NCBI RefSeq assembly: GCF_009857135.1
Contig: NZ_CP047318.1
Location: 6,820,001 to 6,884,000, forward strand
Reading direction: 5' to 3'
From: Streptomyces sp. HM190
GTDB lineage: Bacteria > Actinomycetota > Actinomycetes > Streptomycetales > Streptomycetaceae
Length of the DNA stretch: 64,000 nt
A program made the position numbers and the translations under genes. Shown here in pieces: positions 45,306-52,859 of the stretch (positions are counted from its first letter, which is position 1; every line of letters starts with the position of its first letter). The notes beneath the pieces were generated by a model, which searched no databases, was not told where the DNA came from, and worked only from the letters and a program-made list of their open reading frames with translations.

Positions 45306-45482
45306 GCCAGGAACCTACCCCCCGGTACGGCGAGGGGCACCCGCATCCGGGGGTGGGCGCCCCGAGTGCGCCCCGAGTGCGCCCCGCTCGGACCACCCGT
45401 CCGAGGCGCCGCGCCCACACCACCGGCGCCGCCAGTTCACCGGGAGGTGAGGCGGGCACGCGCAGACGGATACCTTTAGGGC

Positions 45483-46607
45483 GTGCAGCCAGCAAGTCAG
45501 TCACCCCCACCCCCCGAGAGCCCGCACGGGCGTCTCCATCGCGCGCGTGCCCTCTACCGGAACGTCTCCAAGCGCAGGACCGCCTGGCTGCTCCTGAAGG
45601 ACACCGTCAACTCCTGCATCGAGTACCGCATCCTCGGCCTCGCCGCGGAGGCGGCGTTCTTCACCCTGCTCTCGGTACCGCCGCTGCTGCTCAGCATGAT
45701 CGGCCTCCTCGGCTACGTCGACGACTGGACCGGCGCCGACACCATCGCCAGCCTGGAGCTCAACCTGCTGGAGGCCTCCCGCACCGTCCTGTCCGACCGG
45801 GGCGTCCGGGAGATCGCCCAGCCCATCCTGGACGACGTGATGAAGGGCGGCCGGCCCGACGTCATCTCCATCGGCTTCCTGATCGCCCTGTGGTCCGGCT
45901 CCCGCGCGGTGAACGTCTTCATCGACACCATCACCGTCATGTACGGCCTCGACGGCGTCCGCGGCATCGTCAAGACCCGCCTGATGGCGTTCCTGCTGTT
46001 CATCGTGGCCCTGCTCATCGGCTCCGTCGCGCTGCCGCTGATGGTCGCGGGCCCCGACGCGGTGGTCCGGATCGTGCCGTGGTCGACCACCGTCGTCCAG
46101 GTCCTGTACTGGCCGGTCGTGATCGTCCTGGGGATCGTCTTCCTCACCACGCTCTACCACGTGTCGGTGCCCGTGCGCTCCCCGTGGGTGGAGGACGTGC
46201 CCGGCTCCCTCGTCGCCCTCGGCATGTGGGTCCTCGGCAGCTTCCTGCTGCGCATCTACCTCGCCGCCACGGTCGAGGGGGCCACGATCTACGGCTCCCT
46301 CGCGGCGGCCGTCGCCGTCCTGCTGTGGATCGGTGTGAGCGCCTTCGCGGTCCTGGTCGGCGCGGCCGTCAACGCCGCCATCGACCGTGTCTGGCCGGCC
46401 GCGGCCACCGCCGCCGCCCGCGCCGCCAACGAGCGCCTGCGCGAGGAGCAGGCCGCCGAGTACGTCGCCCGCGCGGCCGCCGCCCGCTCCCACGACCCCG
46501 AGGACCCCGACATGCCCTCGGAGTTCCCGGAGCGCTGGTCCCGCTTCCTGCCGCCGGAGGACGTCACCTCGCGCCTGCGGTCACCGGCGAGGAAGGGCGA
46601 CGAGTAG
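45483..46607 (+). CDS. YihY/BrkB-family membrane protein
   Basis: A 374-aa inner-membrane protein with six predicted helices. The family core is clear: LGLAAEAAFFTLLSVPPLLLS, IGFLIALWSGSRAVNVFID, SLVALGMWVLGSFLLRIYL and the C-terminal YGSLAAAVAVLLWIGVSAFA. The tail is cytoplasmic and charged. Once called ribonuclease BN, the family has no established transport substrate. The GTG at 45483 lies about 6 nt after a -10-like TACCTT (45471-45476), so a leaderless transcript is possible. Divergent DNA to the acyl-CoA dehydrogenase contains a 10-bp GCGCCCCGAGT-type triple repeat (about 45358-45387). Confidence 0.9.
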   Translation: MQPASQSPPPPESPHGRLHRARALYRNVSKRRTAWLLLKDTVNSCIEYRILGLAAEAAFFTLLSVPPLLLSMIGLLGYVDDWTGADTIASLELNLLEASRTVLSDRGVREIAQPILDDVMKGGRPDVISIGFLIALWSGSRAVNVFIDTITVMYGLDGVRGIVKTRLMAFLLFIVALLIGSVALPLMVAGPDAVVRIVPWSTTVVQVLYWPVVIVLGIVFLTTLYHVSVPVRSPWVEDVPGSLVALGMWVLGSFLLRIYLAATVEGATIYGSLAAAVAVLLWIGVSAFAVLVGAAVNAAIDRVWPAAATAAARAANERLREEQAAEYVARAAAARSHDPEDPDMPSEFPERWSRFLPPEDVTSRLRSPARKGDE

Positions 46608-46716
46608 ACAAGGGCGACGAGCAGGCCCCCGGCCGCCGGACGAGTGCGGCGCAGGGGGCAGGGTCCGACAGCCCGGCCGCCTGGCCGCTCGGTCGGCCGC
46701 CCGACAGCCCGGCCGC

Positions 46717-46967
46717 ACCAACGCGGTGCCCGCCGCGCAGGCCGGGGTGTCCCGGGCGGCGTTCGCCCGGCGCTTCCACGACCTGGTCGGGGAGCCGCCG
46801 ACGGCCTCTCGCACCGCGTGGCGGCTCGCCCTTGCCGCGGACCGGCTCCGGGACACCGAGGACACCCTGGGGGCGATCGCCCGGCGGTTCGGCTACGGGC
46901 GCGCGTTCTCCCCGTCGAGCGCGTTCGAGCGGGTCCACGGGGTCAGCCCGCAGGAGCACGGGGGACG
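46717..46967 (+). pseudogene. AraC-family regulator C-terminal remnant
   Basis: An in-frame but start-less stretch reads AGVSRAAFARRFHDLVGEPP, then WRLALAADRLRDTEDTLGAI, FGYGRAFSPSSAFERVHGVS and PQEH. This is the double helix-turn-helix end of a cupin-type AraC activator. The sensory N-terminal two thirds are absent. A 16-bp direct repeat, CCGACAGCCCGGCCGC, occurs at 46665-46680 and again at 46701-46716, immediately before homology begins, suggesting a deletion or duplication junction. It lies just upstream of an intact AraC gene. Confidence 0.75.
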
Positions 46968-47017
46968 CGTACGGGACCGTACGGGACCGCCCCCGGCCAC
47001 CGGCGTAACCTTTTCCC

Positions 47018-47713
47018 GTGTACGCGGAACGGGCGTCCCGGCCGGCCGGGGCCGTGGTGTGGACGAGGAGTCCCGGCGGTCCCGACGATACCGGCCCCGG
47101 GCGGGTCCTCCCCGACGGCTGCATGGATCTCCTCTGGAACGACGGACGGCTGCTCGTCGCCGGTCCCGACACCCGCGCGTACACCGTCGAGGGCGCCACC
47201 GGCGGCTGGGCCGGGGTCAGGTTCCAGCCGGGGGCCGCGCCCGCCTTCCTGGGCGTGCCCGCGCACGAACTGCGCGACCGGCGCGTGGCGTTGGACGACC
47301 TCTGGCCGACCCGGCTGGTCCGCGAGCTCACCGCGCGGGTGAACGCCGCCGACGATCCCGCGAACGGCCTCGAAGAGGTGGTCCTGGAGCGGGCGGCCGG
47401 GGGAGACCGGCCCGATCCGCTGCTGCGGCGCGTGGTCGCCGCGCTGGAGGCGGGCCGGCCGGTGTGGGCCACCGCCGACGAACTCGGCATCGGCGCCAGA
47501 CAGTTGCACCGCCGCTCCCTCGCCGCGTTCGGGTACGGGCCCAAGACGCTGGCCCGCGTACTGCGGCTGCAGCGGGCGCTCACCCTGGCCCGCGACGGGG
47601 TGCCGTACGCGCAGACCGCGGCCCGCACCGGATACGCCGACCAGGCCCATCTGGCGCGGGACGTGAGGGAGTTGGCGGGAGTACCGCTCGGGGAACTGCT
47701 CGGCGGACGGTGA
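47018..47713 (+). CDS. AraC-family transcriptional regulator
   Basis: A 231-aa regulator. The N-terminal half (about 1-130, PGRVLPDGCMDLLWNDGRLL, GVRFQPGAAPAFLGVPAHEL) matches the short sensor type (DUF6597-like). The C-terminal half (about 140-231) is the AraC double HTH: WATADELGIGARQLHRRSLA and AQTAARTGYADQAHLARDVR. The effector is unknown. A preceding AraC remnant and the convergent VOC gene surround it; no obvious target enzyme shares its strand. Confidence 0.88.
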   Translation: MYAERASRPAGAVVWTRSPGGPDDTGPGRVLPDGCMDLLWNDGRLLVAGPDTRAYTVEGATGGWAGVRFQPGAAPAFLGVPAHELRDRRVALDDLWPTRLVRELTARVNAADDPANGLEEVVLERAAGGDRPDPLLRRVVAALEAGRPVWATADELGIGARQLHRRSLAAFGYGPKTLARVLRLQRALTLARDGVPYAQTAARTGYADQAHLARDVRELAGVPLGELLGGR

Positions 47714-47792
47714 CCGGCACGCCCCGGCGCGCGCCCCACCCGACACGGGCCGTCGGCGGTCCGCCGTGCGCCCGCCCCCTCCGCCGCGTCCG

Positions 47793-48191
47793 CTACCCGG
47801 CCGGCGGCAGCGGCGCGAAGAGGTCGACGCCGTTGCCGTCCGGGTCCAGGACCACGGCGTACCGCTGGCCCCACACCGCGTCCCACGGCTTGAGCTCGCC
47901 CCGGTGACCGGCGGCCACCAGTTCCTCGTACACCGCGTCGACCTCGGCGGGGCTGTCGCACAGCAGGGCCAGTCCGGCGCCGCCGCCCCTGCCCCGGCGC
48001 CACTCGGGGTGGAAGGACCGCACGGTCTCCTCGGTGTCGAGCATCAGCCGGAGCCCACCGGGCAGCGCCGCCTCGGCGTGCGGCTGCTCCTCGGAGCCCT
48101 CGGGGAAGGCGAAGCCGAGACGGCGGTAGAAGGTGACGGAGGCGGCCATGTCCGAGGCCACCATCCCGATCGCGTCGAGTCGTGGAGTCAT
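47793..48191 (-). CDS. VOC-superfamily (glyoxalase-like) protein
   Basis: A 132-aa protein with paired beta-alpha-beta-beta-beta modules: TPRLDAIGMVASDMAASVTF, YRRLGFAFPEG, then LALLCDSPAEVDAVYEELVA and YAVVLDPDGNGVDLFAPL, which carries the typical D-P-D-G-N and a metal-site Asp in place of Glu. Members include glyoxalases, dioxygenases and drug-binding proteins; which one this is cannot be decided. The ATG at 48191 matches the domain start. It is divergent from the lipoprotein gene. Confidence 0.87.
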   Translation of the reverse strand: MTPRLDAIGMVASDMAASVTFYRRLGFAFPEGSEEQPHAEAALPGGLRLMLDTEETVRSFHPEWRRGRGGGAGLALLCDSPAEVDAVYEELVAAGHRGELKPWDAVWGQRYAVVLDPDGNGVDLFAPLPPAG

Positions 48192-48291
48192 ACGGCCACC
48201 GTAGGCGCGCCGCACACCGCCGGTCTTGAAGGAAACGGACACGGGGGCGCGGCCAGCCGGGGGCTGTGACGGCGGAGCGCGGACACCGGGG

Positions 48292-48303
48292 GCAAGCGCT
48301 TGC
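48292..48303. promoter_or_regulatory. Perfect LacI-type operator palindrome
   Basis: GCAAGCGCTTGC is a perfect 12-bp palindrome with the central CG step typical of LacI-family operators. It lies 56 bp before the lipoprotein start and 101 bp from the VOC start. A related half-degenerate copy lies upstream of the lacI-type gene 4.4 kb away. Confidence 0.5.
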
Positions 48304-48358
48304 ACGCAACGGGCCCTTCGCCCTTCCTGTGGAACAACTGTGCGGCAGGATGGGGGAC

Positions 48359-49033
48359 ATGCTCCGTACCGCGCGCACTCTGCTGCCCCTGGCGTTGCTG
48401 CCGCTGCTGCTCACGGGCTGCGGGAGCGAGAAGGTCGTCGCGGTGTCCCGCGAACCCCTCGCGCCGGCCCCGGACCGGGCGCGGCTGCACGCCCGCGCCG
48501 AGGCACTCGGGCTCGCTCCGGGGCTGGTCTACGTCACCGAGTCCCCCGGATTCGCACTGGCCCGGCAGTCGGTCGGTGTGTACGGCGACGACGGTTTCTC
48601 CGCCGCCTACTGGTCCCGGCGGAGCAGCGCCCAGTTCCTGCTCCTCGTCGACCGCGGCGCGATGACCGCCGAGAACTGCCCCGAGCAGCCGCTCGGACAG
48701 GGCACCGGCGCGGCCGTCGACTGCGCGCGCGACGGCGACGCCTGGTACCGCACGTCGTCGGGGCAGCACGAGTACGCCCTCCAGCGCGGGGACCACGTCG
48801 TCCGGATCAGCGCGGCCGCGGGCGCCGTCGACCGTGATGTCCTGCGCGCCGCCGCCCGCGCCGCCCACCGCCCCACCGACGCGGAACTGGCCTGCCTTCT
48901 CCCGCCCGCGCACCACCCGGCGCCCCACGAGGGCAGGACGCCGCCCCCGCGCGACGGGTCGCCCGTCGACCGCGGCGACCTGCCCCCGGCCGGCGACGGA
49001 GCACCCGGCGACGAGGTCGGCGCGTCCGGCTGA
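48359..49033 (+). CDS. Lipoprotein of unknown function
   Basis: A 224-aa lipoprotein. The signal peptide MLRTARTLLPLALLPLLLTG ends in lipobox LLTGC with the anchoring Cys at about residue 21. The mature region has no recognised domain. It holds two further Cys in ENCPEQPLGQGTGAAVDCAR that may form a disulfide, and the last 50 residues are Pro/Asp-rich. The ATG at 48359 has AGGA 8 nt upstream; an in-frame ATG 9 nt earlier is possible. A LacI-type palindrome upstream suggests carbon-source or polysaccharide control. A bidirectional terminator follows. Confidence 0.82.
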   Translation: MLRTARTLLPLALLPLLLTGCGSEKVVAVSREPLAPAPDRARLHARAEALGLAPGLVYVTESPGFALARQSVGVYGDDGFSAAYWSRRSSAQFLLLVDRGAMTAENCPEQPLGQGTGAAVDCARDGDAWYRTSSGQHEYALQRGDHVVRISAAAGAVDRDVLRAAARAAHRPTDAELACLLPPAHHPAPHEGRTPPPRDGSPVDRGDLPPAGDGAPGDEVGASG

Positions 49034-49060
49034 GCGGCGGGGGAGCACAGCCACGGGCGG

Positions 49061-49090
49061 CCACGGGCGGCCGTCGGCGGCCGCCCGTGG
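49061..49090. terminator. Bidirectional 12-bp-stem terminator
   Basis: CCACGGGCGGCC (49061-49072) pairs perfectly with 49079-49090 around a 6-nt loop, between the convergent lipoprotein and sulfatase genes. Beyond it, about 49098-49150, is an imperfect 32-bp direct repeat (CCCTCGGTCATCCCG and CCCTCGGCCACCCCG). Confidence 0.8.
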
Positions 49091-49224
49091 CGCACCGCCC
49101 TCGGTCATCCCGTCGGGACACCTCCCTCGGCCACCCCGTGGTGACGCACGGGCACCCCGCCTTCCCGGCACGCCTGCGGGGAGGCGCCTGCGGGAAGGCC
49201 GGCTCCACGGGGCGAACGGGTGGG

Positions 49225-51408
49225 CTACCGGGGCGTGCCGCCCGGCTGCGGGCCGAACGCCGTCATGAACTGGTCGCGGAACTTGTCCATGCGCCAGACC
49301 GGGGTGTCCGAGGCCGGCTTGAGGCCGTCCGCCCAGCCCCAGTCCTCGATCTTCTCCAGCACCTTCGGGTCCTGCGCGACGACCGACACCGGCACGTCGT
49401 GGCTCGGGTTGTCGCCGGTGACCGTCTTGTTGGGCTGGTGGTCGCCGAGGAAGATCAGCACCGTGTCCTTCGAGCCGTACTCGGCGACGAAGTCGACGAT
49501 GCTGCTCACCGAGTACTGGATGGTCTTGCGGTACTCGTCACGGACGTCGAGGGGGTCCTTCCAGACCTCCTTGGGGTCCTTGCCCTCGGCCTTCTGCAGG
49601 CCGTGGTAGACCGACCCGTCGCCGATCTCCTCCTCCGGGATCGTCCGCGGGATGGGTGCCCACGGGTTGTGGCTGGAGGTCAGGATGATCTCCGCCATCA
49701 TCGGCTTGCGGCCCTCCTTGCCGTACTCCAGCTCCCGGAACGCCTTCAGGGTGTACTGGTCCGGCATGGTCGACCAGCTGAACTTCGGCCCCTGGTAACC
49801 CAGCTGGTCCGAGTCGTAGATGTGGTCGAGACCGAAGAACTTGCCCTCCGGCCACGCCTTCTGGGTGCCCGGCACGATCCCCACGGTGCGCCAGGCGCCG
49901 GTGCGGCGGAACGCCTCGGTGAGAGTGAGCCGGTCGCCCGCGACGAGGTGGTTGTAGCGCGACTGGTTCTTGATCCACAACCCGGACAGGAACGTGGAGT
50001 GGCCGAGCCAGCTGCCGGCGCCCGTGATGGGGGAGCGCAGCCAGCCGCTGCGCGACGCGTACCCGGCGTCCTTCAGCTCCTGCGTCTTCTGCGCGAGCGT
50101 CTCGCTCAGCGGCTCGCCCATCTGCGGGTTGTCGATCGCGGAGCGGCCGTAGCTCTCGATGAACGTGATCAGCACGTCCTTGCCGCGCAGCCCCGTCAGC
50201 AACTGGTCCGGCGGCACGTCGGCGAACGCGTCGACGGCGGCCTGCTTCTCGAACGCCTCGCCGTCCTTCAGTCCGTCGCGCACCGACTCGATGCGGTTCT
50301 CCACGAGCGTGGCGGCGCTGTGCGAGGCCAGCGGTACGTCCGCGACCTCCAGGGTCAGCGTGGAGCAGGTGATCCAGACGGTGCCGAGGACGAGGAGCGT
50401 ACGGCTCGCGGTGTGCCGGTCGCGCTCCATCAGCCTGCTGATCCGCCGGACGGCGAAGGTCGTCAGGAACGGCAGGGCGAGCACCAGCGCGATCACGCCG
50501 ACCGTCGCGGCCTGCGCCGCCGCGTTGCCGAGCGAGTCCTTCATGAACGACCGGGCGTTGTCCAGCAGGGGCCAGTCCAGCACCAGGTCGAAGGGCCGGT
50601 CGAGGGTCCAGTACGACCCCATGTCCAGCACCTTGACGATCATCAGCAGGCCGAGTACTGCGCCGATCGCCAGCACGGCCGCGCGCCGCGCCCTCGGCGG
50701 CAGCACCAGCAGCAGCGCCGCCCCGAGGATGCCCTCCGCGGGGATCCGGAGCAGTCGGCCCACCTCGAACTTCGTCATGTCGTTCGGCACGAGCAGGGCG
50801 AACACGACGAACGCGATGGCCAGTACGGTCCCGACCCGGTCAAGCACGAGGGCCCGCCGGGGATGCCGCTCCCGCCGGCCCTGGCCGTCGGCAGCCACTT
50901 CGGCACCGGGGACTTCTTGGGTCCCGGGCGTCGCCTCCGTGCCGGGCGTAGCCTCCGTCCCGGGCGTCGCCTCCGTGCCGGGCGTCGCCTCGCTCCCGGG
51001 CGCCTCCTCGGTGCCGGGCGTCGCCTCGCTCCCGGGCGCCTCCTCGGTGCCGGGTTTCTCCTCGGCCTTCGACTCCGGGTCGGACTTCACGTGCGGTTCT
51101 GGCTCGGGTTCGGGCTCGGCCTCGCCCTCCCGTTCGTCCTCGGAGTCCGCCCTCGCCGCGGACTGAGGCTCGGCTGCGGCTTCGGCTGCGGCCTCAGGCT
51201 CCGCCTCCCCCCGCGGGCCGGACTCGGCCTCGGCCTTCCCCCCGGCCCCGGCCCCCGCGTCCGGCACGGGATCCGTGTCCGCCGAAGGCGTGGACCCTTC
51301 CCCGGAGAGCGGTTTCGGCTCCGCTGCCTCGGCGGTGTTCTCGGGGGCGGTGTCGTCGTCCGGTGCTGGTGCCGGGCCCGGAAGCTGCGGAGAGCGTGTG
51401 TGCGACAA
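49225..51408 (-). CDS. Sulfatase-superfamily membrane protein (LTA-synthase-like)
   Basis: A 727-aa protein. The first 190 residues are a disordered acidic/Pro region with hexad repeats of the ATPGTE type. Four or so membrane helices follow (about 195-360), then a large extracytoplasmic alkaline-phosphatase/sulfatase domain: LITFIESYGRSAI with a candidate metal-site Glu, STFLSGLWI, MAEIILTSSHNPWAP and VLIFLGDHQPN (metal-binding Asp-His). The topology is that of phosphoglycerol or phosphoethanolamine transferases acting on cell-surface polymers; the substrate is unknown. The start is TTG at 51408 with a modest AAGGA upstream, so the N-terminus is less certain. Confidence 0.85.
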   Translation of the reverse strand: MSHTRSPQLPGPAPAPDDDTAPENTAEAAEPKPLSGEGSTPSADTDPVPDAGAGAGGKAEAESGPRGEAEPEAAAEAAAEPQSAARADSEDEREGEAEPEPEPEPHVKSDPESKAEEKPGTEEAPGSEATPGTEEAPGSEATPGTEATPGTEATPGTEATPGTQEVPGAEVAADGQGRRERHPRRALVLDRVGTVLAIAFVVFALLVPNDMTKFEVGRLLRIPAEGILGAALLLVLPPRARRAAVLAIGAVLGLLMIVKVLDMGSYWTLDRPFDLVLDWPLLDNARSFMKDSLGNAAAQAATVGVIALVLALPFLTTFAVRRISRLMERDRHTASRTLLVLGTVWITCSTLTLEVADVPLASHSAATLVENRIESVRDGLKDGEAFEKQAAVDAFADVPPDQLLTGLRGKDVLITFIESYGRSAIDNPQMGEPLSETLAQKTQELKDAGYASRSGWLRSPITGAGSWLGHSTFLSGLWIKNQSRYNHLVAGDRLTLTEAFRRTGAWRTVGIVPGTQKAWPEGKFFGLDHIYDSDQLGYQGPKFSWSTMPDQYTLKAFRELEYGKEGRKPMMAEIILTSSHNPWAPIPRTIPEEEIGDGSVYHGLQKAEGKDPKEVWKDPLDVRDEYRKTIQYSVSSIVDFVAEYGSKDTVLIFLGDHQPNKTVTGDNPSHDVPVSVVAQDPKVLEKIEDWGWADGLKPASDTPVWRMDKFRDQFMTAFGPQPGGTPR
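50922..51060. repeat. 18-bp tandem repeats in the sulfatase-family gene
   Basis: About seven imperfect 18-bp units (such as GGGCGTCGCCTCCGTGCC) encode Pro-Gly-Thr/Ser-Glu hexads in the cytoplasmic N-terminal region. The unit length keeps the frame whatever the copy number, so variation between strains is expected. It is not a CRISPR, since units are contiguous and coding. Confidence 0.85.
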
Positions 51409-51597
51409 CCCGAAGGTCCTTCCCTGTGGAACATGCTGGAGCTCTGTGCTGGTGGGCGGAGTGAGCCGAGGAGCGGGACCGCCCTCGCACCCGTACGCCC
51501 ATCACTATGCGTACGGCGCGACGACGCCCACCGTTCACCCGCGCTCAGGCCGTCCGCAGCCCCTTCACGTGAACTCCGACACCATCCCACCCCGCGG

Positions 51598-52638
51598 TCA
51601 GGCCGACCGCGGCGCCCCCGTGCTGGCCCGCTCGACCAGCCGCGTCGACAACTCCGTGCGGGTGCCCTCCAGTCGGTCGCCGTCCATCATCGCGACGAGC
51701 AGCCGCAGCGCGGTCGAGGCCATCTCGGACAGTGGCTGGCGCACGGTGGTCAGGCCCGGCGTCGCCCAGCGTGCCTCCGGCAGATCGTCGAACCCCACCA
51801 CACTGATGTCGTCCGGGATCCGCAACCCCCGCTCGGAAAGCGCCTCGTAGACCCCGAGCGCCATCCTGTCCGAGCAGACGAACACCGCGGTCGGCGGTTG
51901 GGGCAGGTCCAGCAGCTGGAGCATGCGATGGCGCGCGGTGGTCTCCATGAAGTTGCCGTAGCGGACGTACTCCGGCCGGTACCGGACGCCCGCGGCCACG
52001 AGCGCCGAACGGTAGCCCGCCACCCGTGCGCTGCTGCACATCTTGCGCCGGTACCCGGCGATCACGGCGACCCGCTCGTGCCCGAGGGCCAGCAGATGCT
52101 CGGTGGCGGTCATCCCGCCCTGCCAGTTGGCGGCGCCCACCGACACCACGCCCGGCGGGGGTTCGAGCACCGGGTCGATCAGGACGAACGGAACGCGGTG
52201 CTGGGCGAGCCAGGCGTACTGGGCGGGGGACAGCTCGGCCAGGTTGAACAGCACCCCCGCCGAGCCCCTGCCGGTCAGCTTGTCGAACCAGCCGCGCTCC
52301 GGGCGTGCGCCCCGGGTCCGGTTGAGGCCCGCCGAGACCACCACCTCCAGGCCCGCGTCGTGCGCCGCCTGCTCCACTCCGTGCAGCACCGCCCCCGACC
52401 AGGAACTCTCCAGCGAGTGCACCACCAGGTCGACCATGCGCGGCGGTTTCGACACCTCGAACCTGGGTCTGCGGACATAGCCGAGCCGGTCCAGCGCCTC
52501 GGTGACCCGGCGCCTGGTCTCGGGGGCCACGTCCTCCCGGCCGTTGACCACTTTCGAGGCCGTCGGTACGGACACCCCGGCCTCGCGCGCCACCACCGCC
52601 AGCGTCGGCCCGGCCGTCGCGCTCCCGCCACGCACCAT
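51598..52638 (-). CDS. LacI-family transcriptional regulator
   Basis: A 346-aa regulator. The N-terminal HTH reads TLAVVAREAGVSVPTASKVV with the hinge NGREDVAPETRRRVTEALDRL. A periplasmic-binding-type effector domain follows (about 65-335) with VDLVVHSLESSWSGAVLHGV, HRVPFVLIDPV, GHERVAVIAGY, AVFVCSDRMALGVYEAL and ISVVGFDDLPEARWATPGLT. The inducer is probably a sugar, but the gene is not next to a transporter or glycosidase. The ATG at 52638 has GGAG 5 nt upstream. A LacI-type site lies about 55 bp upstream, suggesting autoregulation. Confidence 0.94.
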   Translation of the reverse strand: MVRGGSATAGPTLAVVAREAGVSVPTASKVVNGREDVAPETRRRVTEALDRLGYVRRPRFEVSKPPRMVDLVVHSLESSWSGAVLHGVEQAAHDAGLEVVVSAGLNRTRGARPERGWFDKLTGRGSAGVLFNLAELSPAQYAWLAQHRVPFVLIDPVLEPPPGVVSVGAANWQGGMTATEHLLALGHERVAVIAGYRRKMCSSARVAGYRSALVAAGVRYRPEYVRYGNFMETTARHRMLQLLDLPQPPTAVFVCSDRMALGVYEALSERGLRIPDDISVVGFDDLPEARWATPGLTTVRQPLSEMASTALRLLVAMMDGDRLEGTRTELSTRLVERASTGAPRSA

Positions 52639-52688
52639 CGCGACTCCACCTCTCAGGCCCGTCCCGAGGGCCGGTGAGTTTTCGAATA

Positions 52689-52700
52689 GCAAGCGCTCTC
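52689..52700. promoter_or_regulatory. LacI-type operator upstream of the lacI-family gene
   Basis: GCAAGCGCTCTC matches the perfect palindrome GCAAGCGCTTGC at 48292-48303 in 10 of 12 positions and keeps the AGCGCT core. It lies 51 bp before the regulator start in a locally AT-rich patch, a reasonable site for self-repression. The space 52639-52859 otherwise shows no gene. Confidence 0.5.
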
Positions 52701-52859
52701 TACCGTAAGGCCAACTCCACACGGCGGGAAGGACGAGGGGAATCGGGGGGCCGCCCTCGCCGGCCCCCCGGAAACCTCATGCCGAGGCCGCGGCGCGATG
52801 CCGTGGGCGGGTCCCGGCGCGGGCCGGTGTGCCCGGCACGGCACGCGCCGGGACGCCCG

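Noticed and set aside
49098..49150. Imperfect 32-bp direct repeat as a mobile-element footprint
   Set aside because: Short, GC-rich and imperfect, with no target duplication or inverted ends; probably simple duplication near a terminator.
50922..51060. CRISPR-like array
   Set aside because: Units are contiguous 18-mers without spacers and lie inside a coding frame.
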